Part shown: positions 1 through 7,087 of the stretch, one piece after another | Layout: the number at the start of each line of letters is the position of its first letter | Position numbering within the stretch: position 1 is the first letter of the stretch | DNA from: JBEIUO01 sp964549785 | GTDB taxonomy: Bacteria; Planctomycetota; Phycisphaerae; Phycisphaerales; UBA1924 | DNA length: 10,913 nucleotides | Direction of reading: 5' to 3' | NCBI GenBank assembly: GCA_964549785.1 | Contig: CAZJXA010000105.1 | Span: 1 to 10,913 of the forward strand | Notes under the pieces: generated by a model | Database searches by the model: none | What the model saw: the letters and a program-made list of their open reading frames with translations, nothing else | Told to the model about the DNA's origin: nothing | Program-made: the position numbers and the translations under genes

Positions 1-765
1 CTTATCTTCCGCTAACTGCGGGGCGTCCAGGACGACGCCGCGACGGCCCGGGCCGAGCTCGACCTGGCCGCCCAGATTCACCGCTCTCTCGTTCCCGCGC
101 TCGACCTCGCCCACGCCGGCTATACGGTTCACGGCCGCAGCCTCCCCTCGAGCACCATGGGCGGCGACATCATCGACGCCGTCTGCGGCGATCACACGGT
201 CGATGTGTACCTTGCCGACGTCTCCGGCCACGGGGTCGGGGCCGGCATCGTCATGAGCATGGTCAAGGGTGCGATCCGAATGCGCCTCCGGGCCGGTGGG
301 TCGCTGCCAGCCCTCGCGGCCGACCTTAATGCCGTGCTCACCGAACTCACGCGCGACGACATGTTCGCTACCTTCGCTGCGGTACGAGCCTCACCGCAGG
401 GCCGCTGAGAGATTCTTCTCGCCGGCCACCTCCCCGTGCTGCTCCGTCGGTCGGGAAGCACCACGGTCGAGGAAATCACGAACGATCATCTCCCGCTCGG
501 GATCGACGCCGGGGAGCAATTCACCTCCGCGGAGGCGGCTCTACTCCCCGGCGACACGCTCCTCATCCTCACCGACGGTCTTCTGGAAGTGCAGTCCGCC
601 GCGGGCGTTCAGCTGGGTTTCGAAGCCCTCAAGCGCACCTTCGCGGCGACGCAGGAATCGTCATTGGAAGTCATCGGGCGCGCCCTGCTCAGCACCGCCC
701 GGACCCACGGCACGCCGCTCGACGACCAATCAATCCTGCTACTTCGCCGCAGCCCGCTTCCGTAG
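1..765 (+). pseudogene. SpoIIE/PP2C-type serine phosphatase domain, disrupted by in-frame stops
   Basis: Read in frame 1 from position 16 to the TAG at 763-765, the sequence gives an almost complete SpoIIE-type PPM phosphatase domain, the output domain of RsbU-like regulators that dephosphorylate anti-anti-sigma factors. Visible landmarks are the entry helix (ELDLAAQIHRSLVP, about 55-96), MGGDIID (157-177), DVSGHG (217-234), MFATF (361-375), AGH (421-429), LPLGID, GDTLLILTDGLLE (TDG near 571-579) and a terminal DDQS (721-732). The acidic metal-binding positions of the fold are all present. The frame is broken by TGA at 406-408, exactly where relatives have a Leu-like residue in the strand before AGH, and the frame is the same on both sides. 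A TAA sits at 13-15, with no ATG, GTG or TTG between it and ATG 157, so no start would include the first strands. TGA ends three other genes in the window, so recoding is unlikely. It is probably a decayed gene; a sequencing error at 406 is the main alternative. Any N-terminal sensor lies outside the window. Confidence 0.75.
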
Positions 766-810
766 TCGCTTCACCCTTTAACGCCGGCCGTTCAACCGCT
801 TCCCGCATTT

Positions 811-1800
811 CTACACAATCCGGAGAGCCCTGGCGCCGCGGTACTGGCCCAGTGAAGCCCGGAATTTGTCCTCGCCTTCGACGCAGACGACCACGCTCTC
901 GCGGGCCGGCTTTTCCGTCACGATGACGTCGCCGACCGCCAGGTGAAGCAGGTCCTTGAGGGTCATCGTGGTTTCGGCGAGAATGCCCGCGATCTCGAGG
1001 GCCGCGGTCCCGAGCGTGCCCGCGATCTGCTGCTCGCTGGCCTTGCTCTTGAGTTGTTTGGCCGCCGCGAACCAACTCTGCGATGAGAGTTGTTCCATCA
1101 CGGGCTCGATGACGTTGTAGGGGATGCAGAGGTTCATCGTGCCGGCGCGGTTGCTCATCTTGAGTTCAAACCCGATGACCACGACGACCTCATTGGGCGG
1201 TACGATCTGCACCAGTTGCGGGTTGCTCTCGGTTGCGGAGACATGGAACGCGAGCGCCCGAACCCCCGCCCAGGCCTCGGAGAGCGCCGCCAAGCCGCGG
1301 GTGGTGACGTTGCCGATAAGACGCGTTTCGATGAGGGTCATCGGGCGTTGCGGGATGAACAGGTCCTGGGAATTCCCGCCGAGCAGCCGGTCGATGATCG
1401 GGTAGATGATGAGGGGCGATACTTCGAGGCACATCTGGCCTTCCAGCCCGTCGGCCTCCACCAGGTTGAAGCTTGTGGGGTTGGGGAGACCGCTGGTGAA
1501 TTCGGAATAGGTCATCTGTTCGCAGGTCGCGACTTTGACCTCAACAATCGTGCGGAGAAAGCTCGAGAGCGACGCCCCGAAGTTGCGGGCGAACGCCTCG
1601 TGCAGGGTCTGCAGCGCCCGCATCTGGTCCTTGCTGACCCGCTCCGGGCGCTTGAAGTCGTACTGCTTGACCTCGACGGGTTCGGTGCTGACGCGTTTAC
1701 GTCCGAAGACGGGCGCATCGCTGCCGGCGTCCTTCTCGCCGCCCGCCTGCACGGCTGCCAACAAGGCTTCAATTTCAGATTGATCAAGAACGTCGGACAT
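811..1800 (-). CDS. fliM: Flagellar motor switch protein FliM
   Basis: A 329-residue protein, close to the usual FliM length. FliM forms part of the C-ring (with FliG and FliN), binds phosphorylated CheY and sets the direction of flagellar rotation at the cytoplasmic face of the basal body. The N-terminus MSDVLDQSEIEALLAAVQ is the conserved CheY-P-binding peptide, followed by a poorly conserved linker rich in G, E and D. The FliM middle domain follows (about residues 40-230, with PTSFNLVEADGLEG and SPLIIYPIIDRLLGG). A C-terminal SpoA domain begins near residue 265, with LKDLLHLAVGDVI at about 281 and a GARALRIV end. The frame is open 33 codons further upstream, but the chosen Met starts the conserved peptide and has a weak AGGT about 7 nt upstream. 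No other flagellar gene lies in the window. proC is upstream on the same strand after a 115-nt gap, so co-transcription is possible but not shown. Confidence 0.95.
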   Translation of the reverse strand: MSDVLDQSEIEALLAAVQAGGEKDAGSDAPVFGRKRVSTEPVEVKQYDFKRPERVSKDQMRALQTLHEAFARNFGASLSSFLRTIVEVKVATCEQMTYSEFTSGLPNPTSFNLVEADGLEGQMCLEVSPLIIYPIIDRLLGGNSQDLFIPQRPMTLIETRLIGNVTTRGLAALSEAWAGVRALAFHVSATESNPQLVQIVPPNEVVVVIGFELKMSNRAGTMNLCIPYNVIEPVMEQLSSQSWFAAAKQLKSKASEQQIAGTLGTAALEIAGILAETTMTLKDLLHLAVGDVIVTEKPARESVVVCVEGEDKFRASLGQYRGARALRIV

Positions 1801-1915
1801 GGAACGACCTGTGGCTCCGCCGGAAGGGTTCGCAAGTGACCGCGCCAGACCGGTGCGCTGTCGCGCAGTATCGGTCGGGCGGCGAGGGCCTCTTGACACT
1901 TATCGCGAAGAACAG

Positions 1916-2779
1916 TTATTTTCGGTCCGAAGCGAGTTCGGCGGCCCGGGCCGCGGCCGCGGCGATGGCCCGTCGGATCGCCGACCCCACGCTGTCACGT
2001 TCCATCGCTTCAATCGCCGCCTGGGTGGTGCCGCCTTTGCTCGTCACGCTCGACCGCAGACTCGCCGGGGAAGACTCGGAATCCGCGAGCAGGGCCGCGG
2101 CACCCGAGATCGTGGCGCGGACGACGCGGTCGGCCATGGAGGGCGGCAAACCCAGATCGGTGGCCGATGCGATCATCGCTTCGGCGAGGAAAAAGACGTA
2201 GGCCGGACCCGAACCCGCGACCGCGGTAAACGCATTCAGCAAGGACTCATCGATCCGCTCCACGCACGGACCCAGACACCCCATCAGCCGCTCCGCTGCG
2301 CGGAGTGCGGGTTCGCCGGCGCCCGTGTTGTCGGCGATCGCCGCGACGCCCTGCCCGGTGGTGGCGCCCAGGTTGGGCATCGTGCGCACCACACCCCCGC
2401 GGGATGCACAGCCCAACTCTTCGGCCACGGTTTGAGCGGTCAACCCGGCCATGATCGAGATGATGATCCGTCCGTCGGGGGAGAAACCGCCGGCTCGCAG
2501 TTCCGTCGCCAGCCCCTTGAAACTCTGCGGCTTGACGGCCAGGAGCCAGACCGCTCTTCCCAGGCTTTCGGCAGCGGCCGCCGCCTCGGTCGCGGTTGCA
2601 AACGGGCGCACGCCGAAGTCGTGAAACTCGGCGTGCTTGGCCAGCCCCGTCTCGGCCACGAAAGTACAAGCCGCTTCGATGACGCCGCGATCAACACAGC
2701 GAGCGACGATCGCGCGGCCCATGGTGCCCCCACCGAACACCGCCAGCGGCCCGATCGGCATTGTGTCTGGGTTTGCCAT
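1916..2779 (-). CDS. proC: Pyrroline-5-carboxylate reductase
   Basis: A 287-residue protein, slightly longer than the common 265-275. It catalyses the last step of proline synthesis, NAD(P)H-dependent reduction of 1-pyrroline-5-carboxylate to proline, in the cytoplasm. The N-terminal Rossmann fold shows the dinucleotide-binding loop GGGTMG (residues 16-21), then LAVKPQ, IISIMAGLT and RTMPN. The C-terminal dimerisation domain has AVAGSGPAYVFFLAEAM and ends in the family signature around SKGGTT (247-252, followed by QAAIEAME). The usual MPNTPA is MPNLGA here, a mild divergence near the active site. The start at 2779 was chosen because it directly precedes the Rossmann strand and has TACGCT 6 nt upstream; MPIGP at 2761 is an alternative. 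The frame runs 34 codons further up without family similarity. No Shine-Dalgarno is visible. The gene is divergent from accA (129 nt between starts). Confidence 0.95.
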   Translation of the reverse strand: MANPDTMPIGPLAVFGGGTMGRAIVARCVDRGVIEAACTFVAETGLAKHAEFHDFGVRPFATATEAAAAAESLGRAVWLLAVKPQSFKGLATELRAGGFSPDGRIIISIMAGLTAQTVAEELGCASRGGVVRTMPNLGATTGQGVAAIADNTGAGEPALRAAERLMGCLGPCVERIDESLLNAFTAVAGSGPAYVFFLAEAMIASATDLGLPPSMADRVVRATISGAAALLADSESSPASLRSSVTSKGGTTQAAIEAMERDSVGSAIRRAIAAAAARAAELASDRK

Positions 2780-2785
2780 TCGGGA

Positions 2786-2791
2786 AGCGTA
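2786..2791 (-). promoter_or_regulatory. Candidate -10 element of proC (TACGCT)
   Basis: On the minus strand TACGCT ends 6 nt before the proC ATG at 2779. At normal -10 to +1 spacing, transcription would begin at or next to the A of the start codon, giving a leaderless mRNA. No Shine-Dalgarno is present. The -35 is weak (CGGACC about 17 nt upstream). Confidence 0.45.
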
Positions 2792-2895
2792 ATCGGCACA
2801 ACGGCTCGGGTCCGGGGTCGCCAGTCCGCGGATTGGGCACCGGGAGCGAAGGGGTGCGATGCCCGCGAAGGGGGACCCCAAAGTCCGGCGATTCC

Positions 2896-2901
2896 TACAC
2901 T
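2896..2901 (+). promoter_or_regulatory. Candidate -10 element of accA (TACACT)
   Basis: TACACT lies 7 nt before the accA ATG with no Shine-Dalgarno between, so the predicted transcript starts at the start codon. The -35 region is weak (GGGACC at 18 nt spacing). It faces the proC promoter in a 129-nt divergent region. Confidence 0.45.
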
Positions 2902-2908
2902 CTCACCC

Positions 2909-3937
2909 ATGTCTGTCTATTACCAACTTGACTTTGAAAAGCCGGTTCAGGAAGTCCAGGCGCAGATCGATGCGATCGAAGGCAGGGTTCGTCAGGTGAT
3001 TCCGGGGGGGATCGACCCGGACGCAGCGGTCGCACCGGACGTGGCGTCCATGCTTTCGGAACTCGAGGCTCTTCGCGTCCGGCGGGCCGCGCTCCTCACT
3101 GATATCTATTCGAGACTGACCCCTTGGCAGACGGTGCGAGTGGCCCGCCACCCCGGACGTCCGCAGACCCGCGATTACATCGCGATGATCTGCCGGGATT
3201 TTGACGAACTCCATGGTGATCGGCGATTCGGCGACGACGCCGCGATGGTCACGGGTTTCGCGCGAATCGGCCCGCTGAAGGTCATGGTCGTGGGCCATCA
3301 GAAGGGGAAGGAAACGAGCGAGAAAATCGCTTGTCACTTCGGCTGTGCGCACCCCGAGGGCTATCGCAAGGCGCTGCTCAAGATGAAGATGGCCGAAAAG
3401 TTCGGACTCCCGATCGTCACCTTCGTCGATACCCCGGGTGCCTACCCCGGCTTGGGCGCCGAGCAACGCGGCCAGGCCGAGGCCATCGCCGTGAACATGC
3501 TTGAGATGTCGCGGCTCCGAACGCCGATTGTCAGCATTATCATCGGAGAAGGTGGTTCGGGGGGCGCACTGGGCATCGCCGTCGCCGACCGGGTCGCGAT
3601 GCTGCAGAACTCCTGGTATTCGGTGATCAGCCCCGAGGGCTGCGCGGCGATTCTGTGGAAGGAAGCCAACGAACAGACCAACACCGCCGCCGCCAAGAGC
3701 CTGAAACTCACTGCCAAGGACAACATCGCGCTGGGCATTGTGGATGACGTCATCCCCGAACCGATCGGGGGTGCTCATCGGGATACGAAATTGACCGGGG
3801 CGTCGGTCCAGGCATGGATTGTCTCCGCGCTCACCGACCTCCGGCAGACCCCGCTGGACGCGCTCATGGACGCCCGGTACGAGCGGTACCGACGGATGGG
3901 CTCTTATCTCGAGGACCCGGCCCCGTTAGCTCGATAA
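2909..3937 (+). CDS. accA: Acetyl-CoA carboxylase carboxyltransferase subunit alpha
   Basis: A 342-residue protein, about 20 longer than E. coli AccA. With AccD it forms the carboxyltransferase that moves CO2 from biotinyl-BCCP to acetyl-CoA, giving malonyl-CoA for fatty acid synthesis. It is recognised from the N-terminal YYQLDFEKPVQEVQAQID helix, then WQTVRVARHPGRPQTRDYI, DFDELHGDR, GHQKGKET (from residue 129), HPEGYRKAL, TFVDTPGAYPG, the glycine-rich oxyanion motif GEGGSGGALGI (from 213), YSVISPEGCAAILW and IPEPIGGAHRD. These match AccA in order and spacing. The frame is open far upstream, but the Met at 2909 starts the family similarity. There is no Shine-Dalgarno; TACACT lies 7 nt before the ATG. 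accD is not in the window. No U-tract terminator follows the gene. Confidence 0.97.
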   Translation: MSVYYQLDFEKPVQEVQAQIDAIEGRVRQVIPGGIDPDAAVAPDVASMLSELEALRVRRAALLTDIYSRLTPWQTVRVARHPGRPQTRDYIAMICRDFDELHGDRRFGDDAAMVTGFARIGPLKVMVVGHQKGKETSEKIACHFGCAHPEGYRKALLKMKMAEKFGLPIVTFVDTPGAYPGLGAEQRGQAEAIAVNMLEMSRLRTPIVSIIIGEGGSGGALGIAVADRVAMLQNSWYSVISPEGCAAILWKEANEQTNTAAAKSLKLTAKDNIALGIVDDVIPEPIGGAHRDTKLTGASVQAWIVSALTDLRQTPLDALMDARYERYRRMGSYLEDPAPLAR

Positions 3938-3963
3938 AGCCCGAACCGGTCCCTAGCAACGCT

Positions 3964-3992
3964 TTGACTCCATGCCCGCACGGGCATACGTT
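3964..3992 (+). promoter_or_regulatory. Candidate promoter with palindromic spacer upstream of the DksA-like gene
   Basis: TTGACT (3964-3969, five of six to the -35 consensus), 17 nt, then TACGTT (3987-3992). The spacer is nearly filled by a perfect inverted repeat, ATGCCCG-CA-CGGGCAT (3972-3987), placed where an operator would block RNA polymerase. A start near 3999 would leave a leader of about 84 nt before the Shine-Dalgarno and GTG 4083. The repeat could instead be part of an accA terminator, but no T-run follows. Confidence 0.45.
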
Positions 3993-4072
3993 CCCCGCCC
4001 CTCGGCGAGATGGGGTCGGAGCCATGGTTGCTTCGCACGCCCTTGTCTGCAAGGCCCGTCTCACGCGAAAAG

Positions 4073-4078
4073 GGGGAG
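4073..4078 (+). promoter_or_regulatory. Strong ribosome binding site deciding the DksA-like start
   Basis: A GGGGGAG stretch ends about 4 nt before GTG 4083 and is preceded by AAAA. It is one of only two clear Shine-Dalgarno sequences in the window, and it favours the GTG over the in-frame ATG at 3972. Confidence 0.65.
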
Positions 4079-4082
4079 TTCA

Positions 4083-5123
4083 GTGCCCAAAAAGACCGCG
4101 CCCAAGGCGAAACCCAAGTCCGTGACCGCGGCGGCCAAGAAGCCTTTGACGAAGCCGGTCGCGAAGCCGACCGTCAAATCAGCTGCCAAGCCGGTCGCGA
4201 AGGCCGCGGCAAAGTCGGCGGGGAGGCCAGCGCCGAGGGGCGTCGTGGCACCCGCCCCGAGTAAACCCGCGATCGCGGCGGTGACGACGCCCGCTGCGAA
4301 AGCAGCTCCGAAAATGGCTCCGAAAGGCTCGACCTTAAGTGTCGCTTCTCAGCCTTCCAAGGCACCCTCGCCGCCGTCCGGGAAGACAACCTCCAAGCCC
4401 GTTCCGCCGGAAGCGAAGTCGGACGCCAAGTCCAAGGGGCCAGCGCTCAAGCCATCGTCGGTTGCGAAGCCTGCGGCGGTGGAAGATGCTCCGGAAAGCG
4501 TTGCCGACGGGATCGACCCGAAGACCGGGCGCAAGGGCATCACCGTCGTCCCGTCCAAAGCGGCGAAGAAACCAATCGTCAAGGTGCCCGCGCACTCGCT
4601 GATCCCCGTCAGTGTCGGACGGTTGCTCGATCCGAAGAATCCGATCCGCCGCCCCCTGATTCCGTCGGGTCCGAAGGCGGCGAACGTGCGGCCGCTGGGT
4701 TCACAATCAGGACGCGAGGCCGGCCCAGAGCTTCCAAAGCCCAAGTCGCCGTTCAACAAGAAGGAACTCGAACATTACCGCGTGAAGCTCGTGAAGAAGC
4801 GGGCCGAACTGGTCGGCGACGTCGCCACCATGGAATCCGAGGCTCTGCGCGGCCAATCGGGCGCTCTCTCCGACCTCCCGCAGCACATGGCCGATCAGGG
4901 TTCGGAGGCATACGACCAAAGCCTCTCGCTCGACCTGGCGGCCGCCGACCGGAAGTTGATCAAGGAGATCGACGACGCCCTGAACCGCATCGCGGACGGT
5001 TCATTCGGCATGTGTGTGTTGACGGGCAGGCCGATCGGCATCGAACGGCTGGAGGAATTGCCGTGGGCCGCGCTTTCCATCGAGGCGGCGCGTTCGCTTG
5101 AGCGGCCGATGGGCCGGATCTGA
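4083..5123 (+). CDS. DksA/TraR-like protein with long Lys/Ala/Pro-rich N-terminal tail
   Basis: A 346-residue protein in two parts. Residues 1 to about 215 are low-complexity and rich in Lys, Ala, Pro and Ser (repeated KPVAKP/KAAAKS-type units), like histone H1-type tails. Residues about 224-346 resemble the DksA/TraR family: a helical hairpin (FNKKELEHYRVKLVKKRAEL), then LPQHMADQGSEAYDQ and a C-terminal segment EIDDALNRIADGSFGMCVLTGRPIG with IERLEELPW. DksA proteins act in the RNA polymerase secondary channel. Here the C4 zinc finger is degenerate: only C311 remains, with Thr at the second position and no Cys in the last pair (LSIEAA), so zinc binding is unlikely. The GTG at 4083 was chosen for a strong GGGGGAG Shine-Dalgarno about 4 nt upstream; an ATG at 3972 in frame gives an unconvincing leader. 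lspA begins 5 nt after its stop. The role is inferred: nucleic-acid binding or a polymerase-associated regulator. Confidence 0.85.
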   Translation: MPKKTAPKAKPKSVTAAAKKPLTKPVAKPTVKSAAKPVAKAAAKSAGRPAPRGVVAPAPSKPAIAAVTTPAAKAAPKMAPKGSTLSVASQPSKAPSPPSGKTTSKPVPPEAKSDAKSKGPALKPSSVAKPAAVEDAPESVADGIDPKTGRKGITVVPSKAAKKPIVKVPAHSLIPVSVGRLLDPKNPIRRPLIPSGPKAANVRPLGSQSGREAGPELPKPKSPFNKKELEHYRVKLVKKRAELVGDVATMESEALRGQSGALSDLPQHMADQGSEAYDQSLSLDLAAADRKLIKEIDDALNRIADGSFGMCVLTGRPIGIERLEELPWAALSIEAARSLERPMGRI

Positions 5124-5128
5124 CGCCG

Positions 5129-5800
5129 TTGCCACCGACTTCTTCACCGGTCGTCGGTGCCCACGCGGGGCCTCCGGGCCCGTCGCGCGATCCGCGCTCG
5201 TGGGCCACCCTGCTGATCACCGCCGCCGCAGGCTGCGGGCTGGACCTTGTTTCCAAGTCCCTCGCGTTCGCGCGCATCGCGGATGTTCCGGTGGTGATCG
5301 AGCGGGCGGATGTGGTCCGGGTTGGCCCGGGCCGCCTGGGTGCGCTGATCCCGAGGCATCAGCCCGTTGTTGTCCTCGACGGAATATTGGAGTTCACACT
5401 CGTCCTGAACCCGGGCGCGGTCTTCGGCATCGGGGCCGGCAAGCGTTGGTTTTTCATCATCTTCACCGGCGCGGCGATCGTCTTTGCGCTGGCGCTTTTC
5501 ATCAAGTGGACGACGGCCCGGCAGCGGTGGACCCACTTTGCCATCGGGCTGGTGCTCGCGGGCGGACTGGGAAACCTGTACGATCGCGTCGTCTTCGGCT
5601 GCGTCCGAGATTTTTTGCACCCGCTCCCGGCGATGGTGCTGCCTTTCGGGTGGTCGTGGCCGTGGGGCGGTCGCGAGGTGTGGCCTTACGTCTCCAACGT
5701 CGCGGATGCGTTGCTGATCGTCGGTATCGCGATCATGATCGGGCACGCGCTCCGGCACGGCGATTCGGGTTCGGCAAGGGGCAGGCCGGTGCCCCAGTAG
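5129..5800 (+). CDS. lspA: Lipoprotein signal peptidase (signal peptidase II)
   Basis: A 223-residue membrane aspartyl protease that removes the signal peptide of prolipoproteins after lipidation of the Cys by Lgt. The first membrane segment (about 25-38) leads into D39-LVS-K43, the family D-x3-K. Then come the NPGAVFGIG motif (N94), hydrophobic segments FFIIFTGAAIVFALALFI and FAIGLVLAGGLG, the first catalytic motif GNLYDR (D152) and the second, SNVAD (D193), in a final membrane helix. The protein is longer than the usual 160-170 residues because of an N-terminal tail of about 24 residues and two insertions: between D39 and N94, and between the catalytic Asps, which are 41 apart against 19 in Pseudomonas LspA. 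The only start codon giving the whole first membrane segment is TTG at 5129, 5 nt after the stop of the DksA-like gene, so translation is probably coupled. Confidence 0.93.
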   Translation: MPPTSSPVVGAHAGPPGPSRDPRSWATLLITAAAGCGLDLVSKSLAFARIADVPVVIERADVVRVGPGRLGALIPRHQPVVVLDGILEFTLVLNPGAVFGIGAGKRWFFIIFTGAAIVFALALFIKWTTARQRWTHFAIGLVLAGGLGNLYDRVVFGCVRDFLHPLPAMVLPFGWSWPWGGREVWPYVSNVADALLIVGIAIMIGHALRHGDSGSARGRPVPQ

Positions 5801-5803
5801 ATC

Positions 5804-5830
5804 GCGGGTCGGCGAAGGAAGACGACCCGC
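5804..5830 (+). terminator. GC-rich stem-loop just after lspA
   Basis: A perfect 8-bp inverted repeat (GCGGGTCG at 5804-5811 and CGACCCGC at 5823-5830) with an 11-nt loop starts 3 nt after the lspA stop, in the 90-nt gap between two convergent genes. No T-run follows on either strand, so it would be a Rho-independent terminator of atypical form or an mRNA 3' end stabiliser. Confidence 0.4.
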
Positions 5831-5890
5831 ATCAAAACTTCTCCAGGCCGGCCAGCATCAGCGGTTCCCCGGCCGTAGCACCGCCGCGGG

Positions 5891-7018
5891 CTACCGGGTT
5901 GGTCCGCGGTTGGCCGACATCAGGCCGGTTGCCGCGTCGGAGTAGAGCATGCGAAGATCAGATGCGGGCAACGAGATCCCCGCGATCGGCGGGGCCGACA
6001 TCCGGTCGAAGCGGCTTGGGTCCACCATCGCGAGGTCGGGATCGGCGATCGGCGATTCGCCCGCGTACGCGGTCTCGAAAACCGTACGAAGCGACAAGTA
6101 GCGACTCGCATACAGGTCGAATGCCTCGTCCGCGTTGCTCGCCAAATCCGCCATGGGGTGCTCGCCCGGGCCGATTTTTGCGGTCACGTGCTCGTTGGTC
6201 GTGACGATGTCCGACCCAAAGAGAATCCGGCCCCGCCACTTCTGAAAGAACGTTCGAACGACGGATGGGGACGACTGGCCCAACGCCCGAATTACCCACT
6301 TTGTGGCCGAAGTATCCAGATACAAATTGGAATGCCGCGACAGCAGACCGTCCAGGAACGGCAGGTCCTCCGCCCATCCGCCCATATGGGCCGCGATCCA
6401 CGGAGCGGGAAACCGGTCGAGCATGACTTCGAGCCCGCGATAGTGGTCGATCTTGCGTCCGTACTTCTCGGGGTCGGAATACTTGGTCGCGAACCAGGTG
6501 TCCGGGTCGGCGACGTGGACCATGAACATCATCCCCAGGGACTGCGCGAGTTCGGCCGCCCGCACGCGCCACTCGCTGTCGAACTCGATAACGTCCTTGC
6601 CGCTGTCGCCGGGGAAAAAGTCGCGCAGGCGGGGGGCGTTCCAGAACTTTACAATGCGGGCCCCAAACCGTTCGTGAAAAATCGGGATGTCTTCGAGAAA
6701 GCCTTCGCGGAATGCCCGCCCGCGGTCGGTAGCGCGGAAATTCGGGAACGCGACGAATTCGACCCGCTCGCCCAAGGAGCTCTTGACGATGTCGGCGTCT
6801 TCCAGCCGCACCTGCGTGAACACCTTCGAGACGCCGAAGGCGTCCGCCGCCTCCTTCCAGATAGGAATTACGGCATCCCCGTTGATATGCGCGTGGAAGT
6901 CGATGATCGGGCACACCGCGGGCCGTCGCGCTCCTTCCGCGCGATAGTCAAGCCCGAAGCGGTTCGACGGCCGCAACGGGAAAGTGCCTGCCGATGGAAA
7001 GAAGGGGTGTGGTTGCAT
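5891..7018 (-). CDS. Amidohydrolase-2 family metal-dependent hydrolase or decarboxylase
   Basis: A 375-residue TIM-barrel protein of the amidohydrolase-2 (PF04909-like) group, which includes ACMSD-type decarboxylases and hydrolases; the substrate cannot be told from sequence. The metal-ligand pattern is visible: DFHAH (H42, H44) on strand 1, H168 in FMVHVADPDTWF, H211 in IAAHMGGW and D270 in ILFGSD, with YLDTSA between. K124 (RIVKFW) lies in the core. The C-terminal 90 residues contain helices typical of the group (ADEAFDLYASRYLSLRTVFET). The start is uncertain. Met at 7018 is used; Met at 7084 would overlap the intergenic region, and a GTG at 6916 would begin right at CPIIDFHAH. None has a good Shine-Dalgarno. 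TACGCT lies 11 nt before 7018. It is convergent with lspA and divergent from uup. No signal peptide is evident, so it is probably cytoplasmic. Confidence 0.85.
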   Translation of the reverse strand: MQPHPFFPSAGTFPLRPSNRFGLDYRAEGARRPAVCPIIDFHAHINGDAVIPIWKEAADAFGVSKVFTQVRLEDADIVKSSLGERVEFVAFPNFRATDRGRAFREGFLEDIPIFHERFGARIVKFWNAPRLRDFFPGDSGKDVIEFDSEWRVRAAELAQSLGMMFMVHVADPDTWFATKYSDPEKYGRKIDHYRGLEVMLDRFPAPWIAAHMGGWAEDLPFLDGLLSRHSNLYLDTSATKWVIRALGQSSPSVVRTFFQKWRGRILFGSDIVTTNEHVTAKIGPGEHPMADLASNADEAFDLYASRYLSLRTVFETAYAGESPIADPDLAMVDPSRFDRMSAPPIAGISLPASDLRMLYSDAATGLMSANRGPTR

Positions 7019-7029
7019 GAGGGGTGCAA

Positions 7030-7035
7030 AGCGTA
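7030..7035 (-). promoter_or_regulatory. Candidate -10 element of the amidohydrolase gene (TACGCT)
   Basis: On the minus strand TACGCT ends 11 nt before ATG 7018, which would give a leader of only about 4 nt. If the true start were 7084 this site would lie inside the gene, so it also bears on the choice of start. Confidence 0.3.
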
Positions 7036-7087
7036 TATCGCAGAACGCTACCACCTTGGAGCCGAGCCACAAGCCGGAGGTCATCGT

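Noticed and set aside
406..408. TGA in the phosphatase as a recoded codon (selenocysteine or tryptophan).
   Set aside because: The position is not a Cys or Trp site in the family, no SECIS-like hairpin is evident, and TGA is the normal stop of three other genes in the window.
1832..1847. Sigma-54-like site upstream of fliM on the minus strand (TGGC ... TTGC).
   Set aside because: The distance between the GG and GC elements is one nucleotide too long, and sigma-54 spacing is strict.
1900..1907. CGCGATAA on the minus strand, resembling the -10 of a flagellar sigma-28 promoter for fliM.
   Set aside because: No matching -35 element lies 11 nt upstream, and the site is about 100 nt from the start codon.
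1799..2908. The long open plus-strand frame continuous with accA, which would give a 712-residue protein.
   Set aside because: It is antisense to proC, has no recognisable domain before the AccA N-terminus, and reflects high-GC open frames opposite a real gene.
5846..5874. Second inverted repeat (GGCCGG and CCGGCC) as a terminator for the amidohydrolase gene.
   Set aside because: The stem is only 6 bp with a 17-nt loop, made of common GC words, and the nearest T-run is several bases away.
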